Assembly (NCBI RefSeq): GCF_032852305.1 | Contig: NZ_CP136594.1 | Span: 2,021,501 to 2,085,500 of the forward strand | Origin: Parasphingorhabdus sp. SCSIO 66989 | Lineage (GTDB): Bacteria > Pseudomonadota > Alphaproteobacteria > Sphingomonadales > Sphingomonadaceae | Reading direction: 5' to 3' | DNA: 64,000 bases | Shown here: positions 57,975-64,000 of the stretch, piece after piece | Position numbering within the stretch: the stretch's first letter is position 1 | How the letters are laid out: every line of letters begins with the position of its first letter | Notes under the pieces: model-generated | Seen by the model: the letters and a program-made list of their open reading frames with translations, nothing else | Databases searched by the model: none | Told to the model about the DNA's origin: nothing | Translations under genes and position numbers: made by a program

Positions 57975-60900
57975 CTATACCCATTCTTTCGTGATGTCAG
58001 ACAGGATGGTTTCATCCAGCCACAGCATTTTTGCGGTCGCGGTATAGAGCAGGCCGATACGCACATCACGCTCCGGGTAAATATGCTGCAGTGCCAACCG
58101 GTAGGCCGCCATTTGCCGCAAATGGGCCTTGGGAATGGCGTCCACATTCTCCGGCGGGTTGCGCCCGGTTTTGAAATCAATCGCAGTTATAGCGTCATCC
58201 GCGATCAACAACCGATCAATCGTACCGCTGATAACATGGCTGCCCACCGGCACCGCCAAAGGCACCTCCGCGCGCGATCCGGGACCGAATATCGGTGCAA
58301 ATTCCGGCGCGTTTAGGATCGATAGAACCAGAGCCACCATATCTGCGCGCTCTGCATCGGTGAAATCCGATGCGCGACGTGCAAGCCATGATCCGGCACG
58401 TTCAGCGCGACTATCAGGCGCGATTTCCGGCAATCTTTCAAACAGTGAGTGTAGTAATTTGCCGCGTTCCGCCGCTTTACGCATCGCCGGAGTGTCAATC
58501 GGCGGTGAGGCCCATTCATCCTCACCGAGAGATGAAGGCGCCAATGGTCGCGGTGGACGTGCTTCCTCTGGTGCGGAACGTGTTGTCCATTCGAGCAGAT
58601 TACTGGCCGCATGTATCACCTCAGTCGATCCGCTCTGGGCTGTACTTTGGATAAACTGCTCAGGATCGCCAAAATGCCAATTCTGTCCCCAGATCGCATC
58701 GTCTTTAGGCACTATGTCCTGTGTGCCCATAACCTCAGCTGCCAAAGCGTGCCAGCTATCGGGTGCCACCATGCCGGTGCGACCATTGGCCGTGCCCGCC
58801 AGATACAGCCGCTCTTCCGCGCGCGTCATCGCCACATAGGCAAGCCGCCAATGCTCAGCTTTGGCTAGGTCTTCCTCTTCCCGATACGCCTCTGCAACCG
58901 GCCCGAAACGCTCCGCCTTTGGGACAGGTAGCAAGGGTAAAGTCAGCAGTTCGCCAAACTCATCCTTTACCTTCAGATCAATAGCATTGGTCGGCGACGC
59001 ATCGGGATCAGTGGCGCTGTCAGCAAGAATAACAATCGGCGCTTGCAGGCCCTTCGCCCCGTGCACAGTCATTACCCGCACTTCGTCGCTGCCCTTCACC
59101 TCACGTTTAATCTCGGTATCCGATGCCTCAAACCAGTGCAGGAAGTTCTGCATTGTCGGGTGATGATCGCGCTCAAAGCCCTGTGCAATCGCCAAAAATT
59201 CGTCGAGCGGGTCAAGACATTCCGGGCCAAGCCTCGCGATCAGCTTTGCCCTGCCCTGCATTGATCCGCTCAATAGTTGCTCGAAAAAGCCATAGGGCGT
59301 GTCATAATCGGCCATGGCGAGCAGCGCGTGAAGCTGCGTCAATGCCCTGACATCCTCAGCCAGAGTCTGGCCAAGATGTCGCCATAACGAGAGACCGAAA
59401 GGCCGGTCCGCGGCTCTATCCAACTGCTCATGGTTCCAGCCTATCAGCGGTGACACCAGCAGATTGGCGAGATTAAGATCATCATGCGGCTGCAGCGTGA
59501 AGCGCGCCGCCGCGCACATATCGCGCACCGCCAGGGGTTGGCCGACACGCAGCCGGTCAATCCCAGCCACCGGGATGCCGCGCGCATAAAGCCGTGCAAC
59601 AATCAGCCGCGCCAGATCGCCACGTTTGCGCAGCAGGATCATGATGTCGCCCGGCGTTGCGCGGCGCGGGGTCTTGCCTTTGTTCAACTGCAGCCCGCTA
59701 TCCAGCCAGACACGCACCTGATTGGCGACATTGTCCGCCAATTGCCGATCAGGTTCGGACAGCCAGCCCTCAACATCATCGCCGACAGCCAGATCGGCCG
59801 CATCCTCCTGATCCGCACCTATGGCCGACCATAGGGTGACGCTGCCTGGGAAATTCTGCCCCTTATGCGGTGGAGACGGCTCGGGCAGATGCAAGGCCTC
59901 TGCGCCAAGATGGTCAAGACAGGCATCGACAAAGTCCAGCATCTTCTGCGCCGAACGGAAGCTGCGCGCCAGAGACAATTGCTGCATCCGCCGTTCAGAC
60001 TGGCTGATCACTTGCGAAAAGCGGATCTTCGCGGCTTCATAATTGATCGGATTAGTGCCCTGAAAGCTGTAAATCGCCTGTTTGAAATCCCCGACGGTAA
60101 ACAAGGTGCGATGCTTCTGCGCAGCACCTTCACCAGCAAAGAAGTCCGAGGTCAGTCCGGCGACAATCTGCCATTGCAGCGCATTGGTATCCTGCGATTC
60201 ATCGACGAGAATATGGTCAAAACGCCGGTCGAGCTTGTAGCGTATCCATTCGGCCATGCTGCTGTCGCGCAGCAGATCGGCGGCATTGCGGATCATATCG
60301 TCAAAATCGAGTACACCATCGCGGCGCTTGCGGCTGTCAAAGGCGGAACCGAAACGGCGGCCCAGCTCCAATGCGGGGATTGTGCGTTCCGCCAGAGCAA
60401 TAAGGGCGCGCTTCTCCAGAACTGCGCTTATTTCTTCAATGAGCGCATAGGCATAGGATTCATAGTTGCCGTCAGCTTTGAGCTGGCCGGAACTGATTTT
60501 GCGCGGCTCGCCGTCCTTTTTCAGAACACATTGCGCCAGATCATCCAGCATGGCGAGACGCGCCTCACCATCAGCGCTCTGCCAGCGGATAATGGTGTCG
60601 CAAATCCCCTGCCCGGTCTTGGTGTTCCATGCAGCGTTAGCACTATGCATTGCAGAAAGCAGGTGATCTGAGACAGCACCTTGCCTCAGCGATTGCGCAA
60701 GACTTTCCAAACTGTCATTTTCATCCAACCCCAGCCCGCGCCGGATAATCGGGCCGAGGGGTCTGTCAGGATGTTTCCATAAATCCGGCCGCGCCGCACA
60801 GCGTTGCAGAAACGCCATAAAGCGCTCTTCACCCAGCGATAGCGCCAGTTCCTTGACTGTATCAAACAGCCCCTCATCACGCGCCTGCTCGGCATCGATA

Positions 60901-61403
60901 AGCAAATTGGTCAGCGCATCTTCGGTGAGTTCGCTGCGTTCCATTTCGTCCAGCGCGGCAAAGCCGGGGGCTATGCCCGCCTCTACCGGGAAGCTGGCGA
61001 GCAGCGACTGGCAGAAGCTGTGAATCGTCTGGATCGCAATGCCGCCGCCTGGTGCATCAAGTACAGCGGCAAATAATGTCCGTGCGCGCGCCAGGGTTTT
61101 CGGGCCGATATCGGCGTTGATCGCACTTAAATCTTTGGCCAGCTCGGTATCATCAGCCTGCACCCATTTCGCCAGCTGGGTACTGATACGCTCGGCCATT
61201 TCCGCAGCCGCTGCTTTGGTAAAGGTCAGGCAGAGGATGTTTTCCGGGCGTACTCCGGGAGTCAATAACTGTCGGAAAACCCGCGAGGTAAGCACCTGTG
61301 TCTTACCGGTTCCCGCAGATGCGCTGAGCCAGATGGTATCCTGCGGCACCACAGCCGCGCGCTGATCATCGACCAGTGAAAAGAGAGAACCAGAACCGCT
61401 CAC
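57975..61403 (-). CDS. addA: Double-strand break repair helicase-nuclease AddA
   Basis: The 1142-residue UvrD-like helicase and nuclease subunit of AddAB, the RecBCD counterpart of alphaproteobacteria. Visible are Walker A (SASAGTGKTQVLTSRVF), motif Ia/II (ILVDESQDTNALQWQI), motif III-IV (FTVGDFKQAIYSFQGTNP), motif V (VRVMTVHGAKGLQAPIVI) and motif VI (VAMTRAEERLYLAG), and the C-terminal nuclease with AIDFKTGRNPP and a following HLRQMAAYRLAL. It overlaps addB by 4 bp, so the subunits are translationally coupled. Confidence 0.97.
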   Translation of the reverse strand: MSGSGSLFSLVDDQRAAVVPQDTIWLSASAGTGKTQVLTSRVFRQLLTPGVRPENILCLTFTKAAAAEMAERISTQLAKWVQADDTELAKDLSAINADIGPKTLARARTLFAAVLDAPGGGIAIQTIHSFCQSLLASFPVEAGIAPGFAALDEMERSELTEDALTNLLIDAEQARDEGLFDTVKELALSLGEERFMAFLQRCAARPDLWKHPDRPLGPIIRRGLGLDENDSLESLAQSLRQGAVSDHLLSAMHSANAAWNTKTGQGICDTIIRWQSADGEARLAMLDDLAQCVLKKDGEPRKISSGQLKADGNYESYAYALIEEISAVLEKRALIALAERTIPALELGRRFGSAFDSRKRRDGVLDFDDMIRNAADLLRDSSMAEWIRYKLDRRFDHILVDESQDTNALQWQIVAGLTSDFFAGEGAAQKHRTLFTVGDFKQAIYSFQGTNPINYEAAKIRFSQVISQSERRMQQLSLARSFRSAQKMLDFVDACLDHLGAEALHLPEPSPPHKGQNFPGSVTLWSAIGADQEDAADLAVGDDVEGWLSEPDRQLADNVANQVRVWLDSGLQLNKGKTPRRATPGDIMILLRKRGDLARLIVARLYARGIPVAGIDRLRVGQPLAVRDMCAAARFTLQPHDDLNLANLLVSPLIGWNHEQLDRAADRPFGLSLWRHLGQTLAEDVRALTQLHALLAMADYDTPYGFFEQLLSGSMQGRAKLIARLGPECLDPLDEFLAIAQGFERDHHPTMQNFLHWFEASDTEIKREVKGSDEVRVMTVHGAKGLQAPIVILADSATDPDASPTNAIDLKVKDEFGELLTLPLLPVPKAERFGPVAEAYREEEDLAKAEHWRLAYVAMTRAEERLYLAGTANGRTGMVAPDSWHALAAEVMGTQDIVPKDDAIWGQNWHFGDPEQFIQSTAQSGSTEVIHAASNLLEWTTRSAPEEARPPRPLAPSSLGEDEWASPPIDTPAMRKAAERGKLLHSLFERLPEIAPDSRAERAGSWLARRASDFTDAERADMVALVLSILNAPEFAPIFGPGSRAEVPLAVPVGSHVISGTIDRLLIADDAITAIDFKTGRNPPENVDAIPKAHLRQMAAYRLALQHIYPERDVRIGLLYTATAKMLWLDETILSDITKEWV

Positions 61404-64000
61404 GCGCTGCTCTCCCGCCCTCTGCTATACCATTCATCAAGACGACTGAGATCATCATAGTCATTAAAGCCCGGATAGTCGGGATTCACTTCAGCAGTGA
61501 AAGGCTCATCACCGAAAATCCAGCGATCGAGCGCGTCATCGATATAGCGGACCATTTCGGGCATAAACTCGTCCGGTGCCAGCCCGGAGCGTTTCTTGCC
61601 CACTTTCAATGGCTGGTCGCGATAGCCAAATCCATCAGCCTTGTTACGCGCCAATGACCAATATTCGACGCTTTCAATCCGTCCCGTTATTCCCTCAAAA
61701 CCGCCGCATTCAGCGATCAGTGACAGCACGCCCAATTGCATGGCATAGCCGGTCTCCACCTGCCGCGCTGTGGGCGGCTGGCCGGTCTTGTAGTCGATGA
61801 TGATGAGGCCGTTATCGGCAGTGCGATCGATACGATCCGCCGTACCTTTGAGCGTAATATCATGATAATCGATCCGGCCGGTTGCTTCGGCAGCGAGAAC
61901 GGTACGGCCTTCAGCACGCAGTCGCTCGGTTTCATCAGCAATCCATTGCATCGCCGCATCGATACGCGGACGCCAGACCGCGCGCAGGATCGGGAAATCG
62001 ATCTGTTCTTGCCAGAAGCGATCAAGACGCTTCGACAGCAGCGCGGGATCACTATTGTCCAGCTTGACCCAGTCTTCCAATATCGCATGCACCGCAATGC
62101 CGCGCCATGCCGCCGTCGGTCTGGCATCAGGCGCATCTATCGAGCGCAGTCGCAAAATCTTGCCAGCATAAAAGGCGAAGGGCGCGCCACGCAGCCGGTC
62201 AAGATCGGTGGCGGCCAGTGTCACCTGTCGCCGCTCTGCGGAGGGAGCCGGGGCCGGTGTGCCAATCCTGACCGGCGGCAATTGTCGATCAAGATTGCGC
62301 GCTATGGCCAGCGTCTCTGTATCCCGCTGTAGCCGATCCCCCAGCATCGCCTGCAAACGTCGCAAAAACGGGGATGCAATAGTGATACCCTCACCGTCGC
62401 GCGCCGAGCGGGTCAGCACACATTCCGGTGCGCCCAAAGCGGCTGCCAGATCATGCGCGCTGAGGCCGTTACTGTACTCTGCAGTCGGCATATTCAGTTT
62501 GCGGCGCAGCACCGGCGGGATGAACGGATCGGGTTGTGTTTGCTGCGGCCATTTGCCTGCATTCAAACCGGCGCAGATCATCAGATCGGCCCGCTGCAAT
62601 CGCGCTTCGAGCAAGCCCAATATCGCCACGCGCGGATGCTGGCCATAGCCCGGACGGATAGCGCTTTCGCTGAAGAAGCCGCGCAGCAGCAACGGCATAT
62701 CATCTGCTGCACAGGTCAGAGAAGCCTGCTCAGCCTCGCCCTCAAGTGCGGAAAGCGCATCCGCCAGCGCCCTGCCCGCCTGCCCCTGCCAGATAGCCGA
62801 TTGTGTTAATCGATCCGCACAGTCGCGCGCAGCGGCAAGCAATAGGGTTAGTGGATAATCACTTGCGGTCGAAAGGGCTGACAGTGGTGCGAGATCACTC
62901 GACTGAAGCTGCTCCCACAACGCGGCAACAGTCTCTCCCTTCTTGCTGTCCTGCTGGCCGCGATCAGCAAAGTGTCGATTGATCTGACGGGTAATTGCTT
63001 CAAGCCCAAGGCCATTTCTCGGGCCGCGTAAAGCCAAGTCTAGCGCCCGGACCTTGGTCAGCCATTCTCCGCGCAAGTCCTCGCCGGTCACCAGCGGATG
63101 TTTCAGCATATCGAGCAAGGCAACCGGCGAAAAGCTGCTTGCCAGACATTCGGCGATAGAGAGAAACAGGCTGCCCGGAGGTGTTTCACCCAGCGGGCGA
63201 CCAGCACTGTCATCGGCAACAATATCCCAGCGCGCCAGATGCTTGGCAACGCGGCGCGCCAATACCCGGTCGGGTGTCACCACTGCTACACGCTTTTCGG
63301 GCGTCTCTAATGCCTGCCGCACCAGTAGCGCAATCGTCTGGGCTTCTTCACCAATGGTATCGCATTCGATCAGCCGAACATTGGGCAGTCGCCGCTCGGC
63401 ACTCTCCAGATCGCGCCAGCGTCCACTGTGCCGGGCGGGCAGGAAGATATTGCTGATCGTCCTACTTATGACGGGCGCAGAGGCTGCTTCGCCCGATCGA
63501 TGCCAGTTGCGCACCTCATCTCGGCGAATGCTCATCCGCTCGAGCAGCAGCCGCATATGATATTGCGGGTGATTGATCTGATGTGCCGCCTCATTGTCAT
63601 CCAAAGCGTCATCATCTGACTTAGGCGGCATGAGGTCTTGCCAGATATCCTCATCCAGATTGAGGTCGAGCCCCGGTAGAATAACACTGCCACCATCCGC
63701 AAAGGCCACCGCGCGCAACAGCCGCGCCACCGCAGGTGCAGGTGTCGCAATACCAGCGGCGATAATATCTCCCGATGTGCGATTGCGGATGGATTCAGCC
63801 GCCTGTGCGAATAACAGATTGCGTCGGGAAGCCGCATCCAGCCTTTGAAGCTGTGTCAGATAATCCTGCCATTGCTGCGCAACATGGTTCACCAGATCAA
63901 GCGTCACCTGCCAGTGCGTCGCCAGCTCTGCACGCTGATCCTCGGCCATGACCGACAGTGCTGCAAAATCATGCTCTTCCACCGCAAGCTGGTCGAGCAT
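61400..64000 (-). CDS. addB: Double-strand break repair protein AddB (C-terminal part, gene runs off the right edge)
   Basis: The window holds the last 866 codons; the Met codon at the very edge is probably internal, since AddB proteins of this group are nearer 1000 residues. The visible part has an inactivated helicase fold (RVAVVTPDRVLARRVAKHLA; LMICAGLNAGKWPQ) and a C-terminal nuclease domain (EATGRIDYHDITLKGTADRI, then GLIIIDYKTGQPPTARQVETG and GYAMQLGVL). No cysteines occur in the last 80 or so residues, where Bacillus AddB has iron-sulfur ligands. Confidence 0.95.
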   Translation of the reverse strand: MLDQLAVEEHDFAALSVMAEDQRAELATHWQVTLDLVNHVAQQWQDYLTQLQRLDAASRRNLLFAQAAESIRNRTSGDIIAAGIATPAPAVARLLRAVAFADGGSVILPGLDLNLDEDIWQDLMPPKSDDDALDDNEAAHQINHPQYHMRLLLERMSIRRDEVRNWHRSGEAASAPVISRTISNIFLPARHSGRWRDLESAERRLPNVRLIECDTIGEEAQTIALLVRQALETPEKRVAVVTPDRVLARRVAKHLARWDIVADDSAGRPLGETPPGSLFLSIAECLASSFSPVALLDMLKHPLVTGEDLRGEWLTKVRALDLALRGPRNGLGLEAITRQINRHFADRGQQDSKKGETVAALWEQLQSSDLAPLSALSTASDYPLTLLLAAARDCADRLTQSAIWQGQAGRALADALSALEGEAEQASLTCAADDMPLLLRGFFSESAIRPGYGQHPRVAILGLLEARLQRADLMICAGLNAGKWPQQTQPDPFIPPVLRRKLNMPTAEYSNGLSAHDLAAALGAPECVLTRSARDGEGITIASPFLRRLQAMLGDRLQRDTETLAIARNLDRQLPPVRIGTPAPAPSAERRQVTLAATDLDRLRGAPFAFYAGKILRLRSIDAPDARPTAAWRGIAVHAILEDWVKLDNSDPALLSKRLDRFWQEQIDFPILRAVWRPRIDAAMQWIADETERLRAEGRTVLAAEATGRIDYHDITLKGTADRIDRTADNGLIIIDYKTGQPPTARQVETGYAMQLGVLSLIAECGGFEGITGRIESVEYWSLARNKADGFGYRDQPLKVGKKRSGLAPDEFMPEMVRYIDDALDRWIFGDEPFTAEVNPDYPGFNDYDDLSRLDEWYSRGRESSA

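Overview
The window is chromosomal DNA of an alphaproteobacterium, almost certainly a member of the Sphingomonadales. This rests on gene content and order: trxA/addA/addB, carA..carB-greA, yqeY-dnaG-rpoD, a pdhA-pdhB pair with a lipoyl domain on E1 beta, DUF4170, a VanW-family gene behind rpoD, sdhE-mfd beside recG, and intergenic palindromes built on CTCGAGCGTAGTCGAGA and CTGAGCCTGTCGAAGG. G+C looks mid-50s percent. Genus is not decidable by eye.

Layout. 1-5 kb: 5' part of a probable sensor kinase, a divergent Lrp-type regulator, a secreted TPR-like protein, yaaA and a short-chain dehydrogenase. 5-11.6 kb: gyrA, a YhhN membrane protein, trmFO, an EF-hand protein and a squalene/phytoene-synthase-like protein, separated by gaps packed with dispersed repeats. 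11.7-14.9 kb: three overlapping TadG/TadE-type genes. 14.9-19.1 kb (minus): eno, ftsB, pdhA, pdhB, a glycolysis-to-acetyl-CoA and division block. 19.3-21.3 kb: a YqjD/YqjE-like membrane operon whose first protein carries a histone-H1-like basic tail, then DUF4170. 21.4-28.7 kb (minus): carA, a lipoprotein, carB, greA and a rhomboid protease, with a PIN-toxin module on the plus strand between carA and carB. 28.9-36.3 kb: yqeY, a mosaic-looking dnaG, a stranded dnaG 3' fragment, rpoD, vanW-like, a glycosyltransferase-like gene and an unknown. 36.3-38.4 kb: a MoxR ATPase with its VWA partner. 38.5-43.4 kb: DOMON-like / NamZ (DUF1343) / Tat-exported M24 peptidase operon, divergent tyrS, and a PilZ gene. 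43.5-52 kb: recG, sdhE, mfd, an EAL phosphodiesterase, NAD kinase, tRNA-Asn. 52-64 kb: secA, a small secreted protein, argJ, an inositol-monophosphatase-family gene, trxA, addA and the 3' part of addB.

Most of the window is housekeeping: replication, repair and recombination (gyrA, dnaG, recG, mfd, addAB), transcription (rpoD, greA, lrp), central metabolism (eno, pdhAB, carAB, argJ) and secretion (secA). Three observations stand out. First, a 74-bp palindromic repeat with three intergenic copies here also lies in frame inside carA, adding about 25 residues before the glutaminase domain. Second, dnaG becomes AT-rich in its 3' half and is followed by an orphan fragment that reads like the ancestral DnaG C-terminus, suggesting partial gene replacement. 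Third, the carA-carB operon has been split by a low-G+C lipoprotein gene and an opposite-strand toxin module with an unfamiliar antitoxin. I found no CRISPR array, rRNA, insertion sequence or prophage.
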